From assembly GCA_015062005.1 (NCBI GenBank), contig SUVL01000012.1, positions 1 to 64,000 of the forward strand: a DNA stretch of 64,000 nucleotides, read 5' to 3'. The translations under genes were made by a program, and so were the position numbers. This DNA is from Akkermansiaceae bacterium. Its GTDB lineage: Bacteria > Verrucomicrobiota > Verrucomicrobiia > Verrucomicrobiales > Akkermansiaceae. Positions within the stretch are counted from its first letter, which is position 1; each line of letters begins with the position of its first letter. Below the pieces are notes generated by a model. That model saw only the letters and a list, made by a program, of their open reading frames with translations, did no database searches and was not told the origin of the DNA. This document shows, in pieces, positions 50,386 to 60,900 of the stretch.

Positions 50386-51555
50386 ATGATGGATTTCATT
50401 TCAGATTGCGCTGAGTCTCTGTCTCCTTCCCTTACTCTGGCTGTGACCAATAAGGCCAAGGAGATGAAAGCCCGCGGCGAGCAGGTTTATGGCCTGGCTG
50501 GCGGTGAGCCTGATAAGGACACCCCCGAGAACATCAAGAAGGCTGCTATCGAAGCCCTCAACAACGGTGCTACCAAGTACACGCCTTCCGTGGGCCTTCC
50601 CCAGCTTCGTCAGGCTATTTCCGAGAAGCTCAAGCGCGATAACGGTCTGGACTACGGTATCGACCAGATTTGCGTGTGCAGCGGCGCCAAGCCTGCTGTG
50701 TACACGGCTCTGCGTGCTACCATCTCCGCCGGTGATGAGGTGATTATCCCCTCTCCCTACTGGGTGAGCTATCCCTCCATGGTGGAGCTTTGCGGTGGTA
50801 CCCCGGTGTTTGTGGAAACCAAGGCTGAGAACGGCTGGAAGATTACGCCCGAGGAGTTTGAGAATGCCATGACTCCCCGCACCAAGATGATTATCCTCAC
50901 TACTCCGCATAACCCGACCGGCACTGTCTATACGGAGGATGAGCTGCGCGCCCTGGGCCAGATTGCTGTGGACGAGGATATTCTCATCATTGCCGACGAA
51001 ATATACGAGCACCTGGTTTACGATGATACCAAGCACGTTTCCATGGCTTCTCTGAGCGAGGAAATCTACAACCTCACCATCACCATCAACGGCTTCTCCA
51101 AGGGCTACGCCATGACCGGCTGGCGTCTCGGTTACTCCGCCGCCCCGGCTCACATTGCCAAGTACATCAAGCTTATCCAGGATCACACCGCCTCCAACGC
51201 CACGACCTTCTGCCAGTACGGCGCCATCGAGGCCCTGAGCGGTGACCAGAGCTTCATCTCAGACCTTCGCGAGGAATATGACTTCCGCCGCCAGTATGTG
51301 TACAGCCGCCTGACGGCCATGCCCAAGATCAAAGTTGTGGAGCCCAAGGGTGCTTTCTACTTCTTCATCGATACCACAGAGCTTGGCCTGGGCTCCCTCG
51401 ACCTCTGCGAGAAGCTGCTTGACCGCTATAAGGTGGCCGCCGTGCCCGGCATTGCCTTCGGTAATGACAACGCAATCCGCATCTCCTACTGCACCTCTCT
51501 GGATGTGCTCAAAGAGGGCCTGGACCGCCTTGAGGACTTCTGCAAGAAGCACTAA
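50386..51555 (+). CDS. Class I pyridoxal-phosphate aminotransferase (aspartate aminotransferase type)
   Basis: 389 residues from ATG 50386 (a second ATG follows directly); the longer ORF start at 50326 falls only just beyond the promoter and adds unrelated residues. Fold type I landmarks: GEPDKDTPENIKKAA, CSGAKPAVYTALRA, NPTGTVYTEDEL, IIADEIYEHLVYDD, the PLP lysine in NGFSKGYAMTGWRLGY and the C-terminal arginine region NAIRISYC. The best fit is the 1-gamma aspartate/prephenate aminotransferase group. Codon use is strongly biased to C-ending codons, suggesting high expression. It converges with pflB. Confidence 0.9.
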   Translation: MMDFISDCAESLSPSLTLAVTNKAKEMKARGEQVYGLAGGEPDKDTPENIKKAAIEALNNGATKYTPSVGLPQLRQAISEKLKRDNGLDYGIDQICVCSGAKPAVYTALRATISAGDEVIIPSPYWVSYPSMVELCGGTPVFVETKAENGWKITPEEFENAMTPRTKMIILTTPHNPTGTVYTEDELRALGQIAVDEDILIIADEIYEHLVYDDTKHVSMASLSEEIYNLTITINGFSKGYAMTGWRLGYSAAPAHIAKYIKLIQDHTASNATTFCQYGAIEALSGDQSFISDLREEYDFRRQYVYSRLTAMPKIKVVEPKGAFYFFIDTTELGLGSLDLCEKLLDRYKVAAVPGIAFGNDNAIRISYCTSLDVLKEGLDRLEDFCKKH

Positions 51556-51582
51556 GAAATATTTGTAAAACGGATTTATTCC

Positions 51583-51616
51583 AGCCGGCGCAGTGTTGAT
51601 ACTGCGCCGGCTTTTT
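51583..51616 (+). terminator. Terminator of the aminotransferase gene
   Basis: AGCCGGCGCAGT / ACTGCGCCGGCT, 12-bp stem, 6-nt loop, then TTTTT. Confidence 0.85.
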
Positions 51617-51644
51617 AATCTCTCCGGAGGACCGGACACACAAA

Positions 51645-51678
51645 ACCGCCTGCAATCGGCGAAGCGATTGCAGGCGGT
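51645..51678 (-). terminator. Terminator of pflB
   Basis: ACCGCCTGCAATCG / CGATTGCAGGCGGT, 14-bp stem, 6-nt loop, then TTTTG on the minus strand. Confidence 0.8.
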
Positions 51679-51704
51679 ATAATCAGGTTAAATCCTGTTC
51701 AGCT

Positions 51705-53969
51705 TCAGCGCGTGTGGAAGGTACGGCTGATTACTTCGCGCTGCTGCTCGGGGGTGAGCTTGATGAAGTTCACAGCGTAGCCGGACACGCGGATGGTGAG
51801 CTGGGGATACTTCTCCGGGTGCTCCATGGCATCCATGAGGGTTTCGCGCTCCAGCACGTTCACGTTGATGTGGTGGCCGGTGGCGGCGAAGTAGGCATCC
51901 AGCAGGGAGACCAGCTTGGTTTCGCGCTCGGCCTCGTCCTTACCCAGTGCACCGGGCACGATGGAGAAGGTGTAGGAGATGCCGTCCTGGCTGTCGTCGT
52001 AGTTGAGCTTGGCCACGGAGAGCATGGAAGCCACAGCGCCGTTCTTGTCGCGGCCGTGCATGGGGTTGGCACCCGGGGCAAAGGGCTCGCCGGCGCGGCG
52101 GCCGTCGGGCGTGTTGCCGGTCTTCTTGCCGTACACCACGTTGGAGGTGATGGTGAGCACAGACTGGGTGGGCATGGAGTCGCGGTAGGTGTGCAGCTTG
52201 CGCAGCTTGTTCATGAAGTTCGTGACCAGAGCCTCGGCGATTTCGTCCACGCGCGGGTCGTTGTTGCCGTAGCAGGGGAACTCACCTTCGGTCTCGAAGT
52301 CGGTGATGAGGCCTTCCTCGTTGCGGATGCACTTGACCTTGGCGTACTTGATGGCAGACAGGGAGTCAGCCGCCACGGAGAGGCCGGCGATACCGGCAGC
52401 CATGGTGCGGAGAATCTCCGGGTCGTGCAGAGCCATCTCGATGCGCTCGTAGCAGTACTTGTCGTGCATGTAGTGGATGATGTTGAGCGCGTCGATGTAG
52501 GTCTTGGCGAGCCAGTCCTGCATGTTGTCGAAAAGCTCCATCACCTTGTCGTACTCAAGGTACTCGCCCTCGTAACGCGGGGCGGGCGGGGTCACCTGCT
52601 TGCCCTTCACTTCGTCCATACCGCCGTTGAGCGAGTAGAGAAGGCACTTGGCCAGGTTGGCGCGGGCGCCGAAGAACTGCATCTGCTTGCCGATGCGCAT
52701 GGCGGACACGCAGCAGGCAATGCCGTAGTCATCGCCCCAGTACGGGCGCATCAGGTCGTCGTTCTCATACTGCACGGAGGAGGTCTCGATGGAAACCTTG
52801 GCACAGTACTTCTTGAAGCCTTCCGGCAGGGCGGTGGACCACAGCACGGTCAGGTTCGGCTCCGGGGCCGGCCCCAGGTTGTACAGGGTCTGCAGCATGC
52901 GGAAGGAGCTGCGGGTCACCAGCGTGCGGCCGTCTTCGCCCATACCGCCGATGGATTCGGTCACCCAGGTGGGGTCGCCGGAGAACAGGCTGTTGTACTC
53001 GGGCGTGCGGATGAAGCGCACCATGCGCAGCTTCATCACGAACTGGTCCATCAGTTCCTGAATCTCGGATTCGGTGATGGTGCCGTTGGCCAGGTCGCGC
53101 TCGAAGTAGATATCCAGGAAGGTGGAGACTCGGCCCAGGGACATGGCGGCGCCGTTCTGTTCCTTCACGGCGGCCAGGTAGCCCAGGTAGGTCCACTGCA
53201 CGGCCTCGCGGGAGTTGGTGGCCGGGCGGCTCAGGTCGCAGCCGTAGCTCTGGCCCATCTCTGCCAGTTCGGCCAGGGCGCGAATCTGTTCGTTCATTTC
53301 CTCGCGCAGGCGGATGGTGGCATCCGTCATCACACCGGCTTCACGATCCTTCAAATCTTTGCGGCGGGCGGCAATGAGCTTGTCTGTGCCGTACAGGGCC
53401 ACGCGGCGGTAGTCGCCGATGATGCGGCCGCGGCCGTAGGCATCCGGCAGACCGGTGATGATACCGGCGGAACGGGCGGCGCGGATGTCACTGGTGTAGG
53501 CATCGAACACGCCTTCGTTGTGCGTCTTGCGGATGCGGCCGAAGAATTCGGCGGTGTGCGGGCACATTTTCAGCCCGTAGGATTCCAGAGCCTTCTGGGC
53601 CATGCGCAGACCACCAAAGGGCATGAGCGCGCGCTTCAGCGGCGCATCCGTCTGCAGACCTACAATCTTCTCACGAGCCTGGTCGATGTAACCGGGAGCA
53701 TGGGAAACGATGGTGGAAACCACCTCGGTGTCGGCGTCAAGCAGGCCGCCGGCGTCAATCTCCTTCTTCATGAGGTCTTTTACCTCATCCCACAGTGCTG
53801 TTGTGTCTTCTGTAGGCCCTGCAAGGAAATCGCCCTCGCCGGTGTAGGGGGTATAGTTCAGCTGAATGAAATCACGGACGTTGATGGACTCGGTCCATAC
53901 GCCTGTTTTGAAGCCCTGCCAGGGAGCTACCTGGCAGCCGCAATCCTGAGGTGTTGCTGTGTCTGTCAT
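51705..53969 (-). CDS. pflB: Formate C-acetyltransferase (pyruvate formate-lyase)
   Basis: ATG 53969 ([11 protein letters not shown]) gives 754 residues, the usual PflB length; the ORF track adds 103 codons through the promoter region. The family blocks are [20 protein letters not shown], the active-site cysteine pair [15 protein letters not shown] and the glycyl-radical loop RVSGYAVNF 30 residues from the end. It converts pyruvate and CoA to formate and acetyl-CoA in anaerobes and is destroyed by oxygen. Its activating enzyme is not adjacent. Codon use is strongly biased, as in highly expressed genes. The promoter region holds two promoters and three copies of a 13-bp palindrome. Confidence 0.97.
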   Translation of the reverse strand: MTDTATPQDCGCQVAPWQGFKTGVWTESINVRDFIQLNYTPYTGEGDFLAGPTEDTTALWDEVKDLMKKEIDAGGLLDADTEVVSTIVSHAPGYIDQAREKIVGLQTDAPLKRALMPFGGLRMAQKALESYGLKMCPHTAEFFGRIRKTHNEGVFDAYTSDIRAARSAGIITGLPDAYGRGRIIGDYRRVALYGTDKLIAARRKDLKDREAGVMTDATIRLREEMNEQIRALAELAEMGQSYGCDLSRPATNSREAVQWTYLGYLAAVKEQNGAAMSLGRVSTFLDIYFERDLANGTITESEIQELMDQFVMKLRMVRFIRTPEYNSLFSGDPTWVTESIGGMGEDGRTLVTRSSFRMLQTLYNLGPAPEPNLTVLWSTALPEGFKKYCAKVSIETSSVQYENDDLMRPYWGDDYGIACCVSAMRIGKQMQFFGARANLAKCLLYSLNGGMDEVKGKQVTPPAPRYEGEYLEYDKVMELFDNMQDWLAKTYIDALNIIHYMHDKYCYERIEMALHDPEILRTMAAGIAGLSVAADSLSAIKYAKVKCIRNEEGLITDFETEGEFPCYGNNDPRVDEIAEALVTNFMNKLRKLHTYRDSMPTQSVLTITSNVVYGKKTGNTPDGRRAGEPFAPGANPMHGRDKNGAVASMLSVAKLNYDDSQDGISYTFSIVPGALGKDEAERETKLVSLLDAYFAATGHHINVNVLERETLMDAMEHPEKYPQLTIRVSGYAVNFIKLTPEQQREVISRTFHTR

Positions 53970-54036
53970 AAAAATAGCTTGGTTTGGAGTTGTTCTTTCG
54001 CCGGGAGGGTCTCCCCGCCTCTCCACCAACGTGGGT

Positions 54037-54065
54037 ATTCTAACTCCCACAGGTGGATTAGTCAA
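54037..54065 (-). promoter_or_regulatory. pflB proximal promoter P2
   Basis: TTGACT (54060-54065), 17-bp spacer, TAGAAT (54037-54042), 67 bp before ATG 53969. Confidence 0.55.
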
Positions 54066-54083
54066 GATGCTTTCCTCGGAATT

Positions 54084-54096
54084 TTCAATGATTCTA
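54084..54096. promoter_or_regulatory. TAGAATnATTCTA-like box 3 (pflB)
   Basis: Minus-strand TAGAATCATTGAA, 11 of 13 matches, 18 bp upstream of the P2 -35. Confidence 0.45.
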
Positions 54097-54128
54097 TGCA
54101 AATCCGTCTTTCTATCTGAATGCTTATC

Positions 54129-54141
54129 TGGAATTATTCTA
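54129..54141. promoter_or_regulatory. TAGAATnATTCTA-like box 1 (pflB)
   Basis: Minus-strand TAGAATAATTCCA, 11 of 13 matches to the palindrome; it covers the -10 of P1. Confidence 0.5.
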
Positions 54142-54163
54142 ATGGAATGACAGATTTTGTCAA
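54136..54163 (-). promoter_or_regulatory. pflB distal promoter P1
   Basis: Consensus TTGACA (54158-54163), 16-bp spacer, TAGAAT (54136-54141), bracketed by boxes 1 and 2. Confidence 0.6.
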
Positions 54164-54164
54164 G

Positions 54165-54177
54165 TAGAATCATTCTA
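54165..54177. promoter_or_regulatory. TAGAATnATTCTA box 2 (pflB), perfect palindrome
   Basis: TAGAATCATTCTA, a perfect 13-bp palindrome, one bp upstream of the P1 -35. Form and size are like Fur/PerR-family operators; the suf-operon Fur homologue is the candidate binder. Confidence 0.5.
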
Positions 54178-54195
54178 AAAAATGAATTAGGTATA

Positions 54196-54224
54196 AAAAG
54201 TGGCGCTGCCGTGTGGGCAGCGCC
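54196..54224 (-). terminator. Terminator of the M3 peptidase gene
   Basis: GGCGCTGCC / GGCAGCGCC with a short loop, then ACTTTTTAT on the minus strand, 20 bp after the stop. Confidence 0.8.
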
Positions 54225-54243
54225 TTGATAATGGAGTCTGGTT

Positions 54244-56451
54244 TTATTTGCAGAGCCCCTGCACCTGGAGGAGGGCATCAGGGTTGGGGTCGCGTCCCAT
54301 GAAGTTGCGGTAGATTTCCGCTGCGGACTGGCTGTCGCCCTTGGAAAGGATTTCGTTGCGGAAATCCGAACCGGTTTTGCGGTTCATCACGCCTTCATTG
54401 CGGAAACGGGTGTAGGCGTCGGCCGCGAGGACTTCGGCCCACTTGTAGGAGTAGTAGCCGGCGCAGTAACCACCGGTGATGCAGTGGCGCAGGGTTCGCA
54501 TGATGGAGTTGCCGGGCACAGTGTAGGCAATCTGCCAGTTGCTGAGCAGTTCGCGGGTGGCGGAATCCAGGTTTTTGCCCTTGAACTTCTCATCGTAGAA
54601 CATGTGCATTTCGAGGTCGAGCTTGGCGATGCAGAGCTGGCCCATGTTGCTGGTGGCGGGCATGAAGAAGCGGCTGGCTTTGAGCTTGGCAGCCAGCTCC
54701 TCGGGCATGAGCTTGCCTTCCTTGTAGTGGTATCCGAAAGAGGCGATGCCTTCGGGTTCCCATGCCCAGTTTTCGCAAATCTGGCTGGGGAGCTCCACGA
54801 AGTCCCAGGCCACGCCGGTACCGGCGTGGGCCTCCAGCTCAGTGTTGCTGAGCATGCAGTGCATCATGTGCCCGAATTCGTGGAAGAGCACCACGGCATC
54901 GCGGTGGCTGAACAGGGCGGGAGCATCGCCACTGGCAGGGGTCATGTTGCCCACCAGTGCAGCCAGGTGCGGAGCCCGGGGCGCCCCGTTCTCACCGGAT
55001 TTACCATAGCCCAGGGGCATGACCCAGGCACCCTCGCGCTTCATGCTGCGGGGGAAAAGGTCCATGTAGAACGAGCCCAGGTGCTGGCCGGTGCGGTCAT
55101 CGGTCACGGCATAGACCTTGACCTCCGGGTGCCAGGTTTCGATGCCGCCCGGCGAAATCTTTTCGCCGGGCTTCACGCACTGGGTAGGCAGCTCAGTGAA
55201 GGAGATACCGTACAGGTTTGAGAAAATATCGAAAATGCCGTTTACCAGGCGCTGGCTCTCCAGATAGGGGCGGACACTGTCGGCATCAAAATCGAACATT
55301 TCTTCTGCCATTTCCCGCAGGTAGAAGCTGCGGTCCCAGGGATTCAGCGCGGTGGTCACACGGCCGGTGCGGTTGGTGACAAAGTTCAGCACTTGGGCGC
55401 ACTCTGCATCGAAGGCTGGTTTTACCTTCTGCATCATGTCGTCAACAAACTTCAGGGCGTTATCCCCGCTGCCCACCATGCGCCGATGGGTGGTCAGATC
55501 TGCAAAGGTCTTGAAGCCCAGCAGACCGGCCAGTTCACGGCGCAGCTCCATGATGCGGGCCACGATGGGGGCGTTGTCATACTGCCCCGTGCCGATGGTG
55601 CGGGTGCCCTCCCAGCACGCCTTGCGGGTGGCCTCCACCGAGCAGTGGCGCAGTACTTCGTATGCGCTGGAAGCCTGCAAGCTGATGCGCCAGGTTGGTG
55701 CGGTATCATCACCATGCACACGCTTGCGGGCATCTTCGCGGGCTTTGTCCATCCAGGCCGCGCTCATGCCGGCAAGCTGGGCGGGGTCTGTGATAATGAG
55801 TTCCCAAGCTTCGGTGGAATCCTGCACGTTTTTGCCGAACTCCAGTTCCAGCATGGACATCTCGTCCTCAATCTCCTTTTTGCGGGCTTTCTGTTCGGGG
55901 CTCAGGTCGGCGCCCTGGTCGTGGAAGTTCTGGATGACCTGTTGCACATAGCGCTGCTTTGCAGAAGAAAGCTCCTTCACCCAGGGCTGGGATGCCGCAT
56001 GGCGCAGAACTGCCCAGAGCTTGTCATTCGCCAGCACCTCGGCCGCCAGGTTGTTCCACTGGGGTATCAGCTCTTCCTGCACCTGGCGCAGCCCCTCACT
56101 GTCGGCCACGGTTCTGAGGTGGTAGATGCGGTTCTGTACTTTTTCAAGTTCGTCCTCGGCGTGGGAAAGAGCCAGAAACGTGTTTTCAAAGGTGGCTTCC
56201 TCCGGTTTAATGTCGCTGATGGCTTGTAGGCGGTGGCGAGCCATCACCATGGCGGCGGCGGAGTCAGTGCGGGCTTGTTCCGGGGTCAGCTTTGACCAGT
56301 CCGGGTACATGCTCTTATCGAAAAATGGGTGCTCACCAGCTTGAATGGCCTGCTGCACAGCCCGCACCTCGGCCGGTGCGTCCTGTGCGAAGCTCTGGGG
56401 CGCGCCAAGCAGGGCGCAAAGTGCAGTTGTGATGATGGCCAGGGTTCTCAT
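54244..56451 (-). CDS. M3-family metallopeptidase (oligopeptidase A / dipeptidyl carboxypeptidase-like), secreted
   Basis: 735 residues with a signal peptide ([23 protein letters not shown]). The zinc site is [17 protein letters not shown] (HExxH, about residue 525), with the downstream [14 protein letters not shown] Glu ligand, the standard M3 arrangement. The first 300 residues are helical, as in oligopeptidases of the thimet/Dcp type. It would cleave short peptides in the periplasm. It lies 69 bp downstream of cardiolipin synthase and is ended by its own hairpin. Confidence 0.9.
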   Translation of the reverse strand: MRTLAIITTALCALLGAPQSFAQDAPAEVRAVQQAIQAGEHPFFDKSMYPDWSKLTPEQARTDSAAAMVMARHRLQAISDIKPEEATFENTFLALSHAEDELEKVQNRIYHLRTVADSEGLRQVQEELIPQWNNLAAEVLANDKLWAVLRHAASQPWVKELSSAKQRYVQQVIQNFHDQGADLSPEQKARKKEIEDEMSMLELEFGKNVQDSTEAWELIITDPAQLAGMSAAWMDKAREDARKRVHGDDTAPTWRISLQASSAYEVLRHCSVEATRKACWEGTRTIGTGQYDNAPIVARIMELRRELAGLLGFKTFADLTTHRRMVGSGDNALKFVDDMMQKVKPAFDAECAQVLNFVTNRTGRVTTALNPWDRSFYLREMAEEMFDFDADSVRPYLESQRLVNGIFDIFSNLYGISFTELPTQCVKPGEKISPGGIETWHPEVKVYAVTDDRTGQHLGSFYMDLFPRSMKREGAWVMPLGYGKSGENGAPRAPHLAALVGNMTPASGDAPALFSHRDAVVLFHEFGHMMHCMLSNTELEAHAGTGVAWDFVELPSQICENWAWEPEGIASFGYHYKEGKLMPEELAAKLKASRFFMPATSNMGQLCIAKLDLEMHMFYDEKFKGKNLDSATRELLSNWQIAYTVPGNSIMRTLRHCITGGYCAGYYSYKWAEVLAADAYTRFRNEGVMNRKTGSDFRNEILSKGDSQSAAEIYRNFMGRDPNPDALLQVQGLCK

Positions 56452-56520
56452 GTCTGCCCATTGGTACGCATGTGCGCGCGAAAATCTTTCAGGAAAACTT
56501 AAGTGTTTCGGAAAGACTTG

Positions 56521-57927
56521 TTAAAGGGCGGGTGCCAGCAGGCGGAAGCAGTTGGATAGCAAACGGATAGGATAAGGAGCTTTATACCAGTGGGCCGGGG
56601 TGAGCTGGACAGCTTGTGCCATATCCTGCTCCAGCATGGTGGCCACAGCCGCCGTGGCGGCGGTATCCTCCATGAGAAGGGTGAGTTCAAAATTAAGCCG
56701 CAAGGAGCGGGCATCCAAATTGGCGGTGCCGATGCAGCATTTACCGGAATCTGCCACACAAACCTTCTCATGCAGAAAGCCAGGCGTGTAGGCCAGAAGC
56801 TGCACTCCTGCTGCCAGCATGGGAGGGATAAAGGTGCGCATGGCAAGCCCGGCCGCCAGGTTATCGCTGTGCTGGGGCAGCAGGAGGCGCACATCCACTC
56901 CGCGCAGTGCGGCTGCGCACAAGGCTGCCTGCACTGCTTCTGTCGGCACAAAGTAGGGTGAGGCCAGCCAGAAGCGTTCGCGGGCGCTTGCGGCCATTTC
57001 CAGCAGGGTGAGCTGCCATGCATTCATGGGGCCGTCTTCCGGGCCGCTGGGTACCAGTTGGCAGGTGTGAGCACCGGCTCTGGGACATGTGGTGGATAAG
57101 TGGTTGATGTTCTGCCCCGTGGCTCGTTTCCAGTCATCGGCAAAACTCAGTGCACACTGGCTGACGATGGGCCCTCGCAGTCTCAGAAACGTATCTCGCC
57201 AATACGGCGCCAGGGGGCGCTGTGTGTATTCCATTCCTATGTTGAGGCTGCCCAGATAGGCTGATTCACCATCGATGACAACCAGCTTGCGGTGATTACG
57301 GTAGTTGAGCCGCAGGATGGAGCTCAGCCAGAATCGGCGACCATTCACAGAGCTGACATGCACTCCGGAGCGGCGCAGGTGCCGCAGGTACCCGGCCGGA
57401 AGTTTGTGAGAGCCCACTTCATCGTAGATGACGTAGACCTGGACCCCGGCGCGTGCTCGTTCTTCCAGCACCTGTCTCAGGGCGGTTCCCACCAGGTCAT
57501 TGCGTATGATGAAGAATTCAACCAGAATGGAACGCCGTGCTTCGCGGATGGCGGTCAGCATGTTCCGGTAGGTGTCGTTCCCATCGCGTAGGATATCAAT
57601 TTCATTGCCGGTGCAGGGGGGGAATCCAGTGGAGCGGGTCAGCGCCCTGGCCAGTTCAGAATTGCCGCTTGTGCTGGCTCCCTGTGATTTCAGAAAGGCC
57701 TGGATGCTCTCCCTGCTGTGGCGGCTGGTGGTGTGGCGGTGAATACGGGCTGCCCCCAGGATGAGATAGAGGGGGATGGCAATAATCGGGAGTAGCAGAA
57801 GTCCCAGCAGCCAGGCTATCGTGCCTTGCGGGGAATGCGGGCGGTTCAGGGCGTGCAGCGCAAAGACCGCACCGGCCAGGTGCAGCGCGCTTAGTAATAT
57901 GCTGGATAACTGCGACAGAGCCTCCAT
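56521..57927 (-). CDS. cls: Cardiolipin synthase (phospholipase D family)
   Basis: 468 residues. Two N-terminal helices (to about 62) precede two HKD phosphatidyltransferase motifs: HRKLVVIDGESAYLGSLNIG (about 215) and HEKVCVADSGKCCIGTANLD (about 395), both with intact HxK(x)4D. This matches Cls-type enzymes that make cardiolipin at the inner membrane. It overlaps no neighbour but starts 3 bp from the stop of the AsmA-like gene, so it belongs to the infB-rbfA-asmA-cls run. Confidence 0.92.
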   Translation of the reverse strand: MEALSQLSSILLSALHLAGAVFALHALNRPHSPQGTIAWLLGLLLLPIIAIPLYLILGAARIHRHTTSRHSRESIQAFLKSQGASTSGNSELARALTRSTGFPPCTGNEIDILRDGNDTYRNMLTAIREARRSILVEFFIIRNDLVGTALRQVLEERARAGVQVYVIYDEVGSHKLPAGYLRHLRRSGVHVSSVNGRRFWLSSILRLNYRNHRKLVVIDGESAYLGSLNIGMEYTQRPLAPYWRDTFLRLRGPIVSQCALSFADDWKRATGQNINHLSTTCPRAGAHTCQLVPSGPEDGPMNAWQLTLLEMAASARERFWLASPYFVPTEAVQAALCAAALRGVDVRLLLPQHSDNLAAGLAMRTFIPPMLAAGVQLLAYTPGFLHEKVCVADSGKCCIGTANLDARSLRLNFELTLLMEDTAATAAVATMLEQDMAQAVQLTPAHWYKAPYPIRLLSNCFRLLAPAL

Positions 57928-57929
57928 GA

Positions 57930-60900
57930 TTATTCCGTCTTGAGCTCCTTTTCTTTCTGCGGTTCCGGGCTCAGGCTGTTATCTGTCGCTTTTAACTTCT
58001 TGCTCAGCCCGAATTCCCATTGGGGAGAGATGAGGTCGCCGTATAGGTTGATGTCAATGAGGAAGTCAGAAAGAATGGTAACGGGGGAAATCAGCACGGT
58101 CGGCACGCTGGAAATCTTTGGCCACAGGTCACCCGTGAGGGTGAGCTTGTCCAGGTCTATATCCAGCTGGACGCCTACGTTCAGGTTGTAGCCTTTTGCT
58201 TTCATATCGCGGCTGATGAGGTGGCCGTTGCTGATATCAAACCGTGCAAAGGCTTCATCGATGCCGTAGCGCAGGAAATGGTTGGCAAAGGGAACTTTGT
58301 AGGCTGAATCCTGCATGGTGTCGATAGCGCTGCTGCCGGTATCGAACAGGGCGCGGATTACCTTATCTGCCCAGGAGGGCGGGGCATCCTCTTGTTTCAG
58401 GTTCACGCTCTGCTGCAATTTGGCAAGGTTGCCCGGCATGTCGGAGAGCAGGGCCCCGATGGGGCGGAAGAGGCCAATCTGCATCAGGTCCCCATCCTTC
58501 AGATGAACCTGTCCGTAGCCCCGCACGTCCTCCAATTCAGGTTTCGCTGCCTGGAAGCGGATGTACCCATTGCAGATTGCCGGTGTAAAATCTGTCCCGT
58601 ATGAGGCAACAATGTCTTTGAGATCCATATTGCTGGCGTTGAAATAGCCATCCAGCGTGGTGTGCTTGCCGGAGAATCCGATGCGCAAGGCACCCGCTAT
58701 CGAACCTCCCCAGCATTGGGCGTTCATGCGGTCGAGATAGACATCCACATCGCTGATATTGATGAATCCGCTGAAATTGGTAAAGGGAATCGTGGTGCCC
58801 AGGAATTGGAAGCCGGCGCCGGTGGCCGCTTCTGCATGAATGAGCCCCTGCATGGGGACATCACAGTTCCTCGAGAGCGGGAAAATGCAGTAGTCCGTCC
58901 GGATATCCACTGGATCTTTCAGGATGATATCCTCCAGGAAATGCTGAATGGGGGCATAATACATGCCGATGGAGTAGGCCGGGTAGCAATTGCCCTTCAG
59001 CTTGTGCAGGGAGATGGTGTTATTTTCGATGTTGAAGCGTACAGCTTCGCCCGTAATCCTGCTGGTGGCAGCTCCCTTTTTGAACCCCATGCGCTTGAGC
59101 CAGGGCTTGTTGTCGTACAGCAGGTCCGGGTTGTTCAGGTTGATTCGCAGACGCTCGGGCAGGGGATTCCCCTTTTCGTCCACGCAGTCCATCTGCACCA
59201 GGACTTCTACGCCGCATTTTCCTTCCTTGATTTTGCTGTAGGGATTGGGACTCAAGTCAGTGCGCAGGTATTCCTCCCCGGTGGGGTTGCCCCGGGTATC
59301 TTCCTTATCGCGAATGGCCCCCAGCAGGAATTCCATGTTATACAACTCGGCATCGCAGAGGGCATGCACATAGATGCCCTTGTCATAGCGAATGGTCGTG
59401 TTGATGTTTTTGATAACATTGCGGGTCACTCCCGGGGTGCAGCGGAAATCGCGCATAATCCAATGCGCATCTGCATTATCAATGAGCGCGTTGATGATAT
59501 TGACCGGAATGGTGTTTGTGCCCGTGATGTTGCATTCTTTCAGGGGATTGCCGGTTACATGCACCATTGCCTCTCCGTGCTCATGGGTGATTAGGGCATC
59601 GGCTCTGTATTGCATGCAGCCGTCTGGATCCGTCTTGAAATCACCGCGGACCTCAAGCGCAATCGGTATCTCCATCCCCTTGTGGACGTGGACGTTGTGG
59701 CACACGCGCTCCAGCCTGGGAACCAGGATGGCGTAATGGCACTCTTCCAGTGCTCCGGTTGTGGTGTTGACAGTTGCGTCGCCTTCTGCCTCTATCAACC
59801 CCGGCAACTTGAGCTCAGCCAGTGGCTCACCGCCCCAGATGGGCGCGAATGCCGCCGCCGGGATTCTCAGGCTCACTTCATCTAGTTTGAGACGGTCATT
59901 GTTCAGGAGCGTTGCCGCCCCCTGTATGTTGAGCTGTTCTGCCCCGATGGTGCTTGCTATTTCTGCCGTCAGAGTATCTGGCCCAGTATTGTTGACCCGG
60001 ACCTTGGTGTCGGAAGCGACGAAGTCGGCTCCATGACGGATCTCCTTCACATCAGCAATGATGTTGGTGCCCTTCTGCATGTTTTTCCACGCATCGGCCA
60101 GGTTAAGACCCTCGGGAATATTGGCATCCAGATAAATCTCTTTCACCCTGGTATCGGCGTGAGCAAAGCTGTCCGCGTTGAGCTTGAGGGCGATGCTGCC
60201 TGAACGCAGGCTTTCGGTGATATTGTCGAATCTCATGCCCAGGTTACCCAGTGCCGCAGTGGAATGCAGTTTTTCCAGCCTGGTAGTCTGGTACTGTGCC
60301 GTGGTGGCACTGGCGCGAAGCTCTGCTTGCTGAATATTCAACTGACTTAAATCTGCCGGTGTGTAGAGCCCTTGTAATTTCACGTTGAGCAGCAGATCTT
60401 CCGCATCCATGTCCTGCCCGGGGGCGTTGGCCGTGCCCAGCAGGGCATCCAGTTGGATGGATTCAGCTGTGATGGCCTCGTTGTTGTATCCTATGCCGTG
60501 AACCTTGAGCGTGATGGCCGGGTTCTGCAGGTCCGTGCCCATGACGTGGGTTTTGCCCGTGTTGAGCTGGAGGCTGCACGCCTGGAGGGAAGGAATCAGA
60601 TCTTCAAACCGGGTTTTGCCGGAAACAAAGGGCTCCAGGCTCATTTCCCCCCTTGCATGAATACTGATATTATCTTCAAAATCAATACCCTGCGGGAGAA
60701 TTAACTTGTCGTTGCCGCTTAAATCCCGTACCAGGGCGAGCATTATTTCATCCGGCAGGGAAAGGTTGATTTCCGCATGTCCGGATTCGCCTTCTGCCCT
60801 GGCAGTGGCGCTTATTTGTCCCTGTTCATGCTGTAGTTTGAAAGAGTCCAGATTGAACCTTCCATCCTGCAGGAAGAAGGAGAGGTACAGCTGCTCCACC

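Noticed and set aside
51714-54119. 801-residue plus-strand ORF over pflB
   Set aside because: Antisense shadow created by the strong codon bias of pflB.
56465-56520. Imperfect inverted repeat between cls and the M3 peptidase gene
   Set aside because: Several mismatches and no clean T-run; not convincing as terminator or operator.
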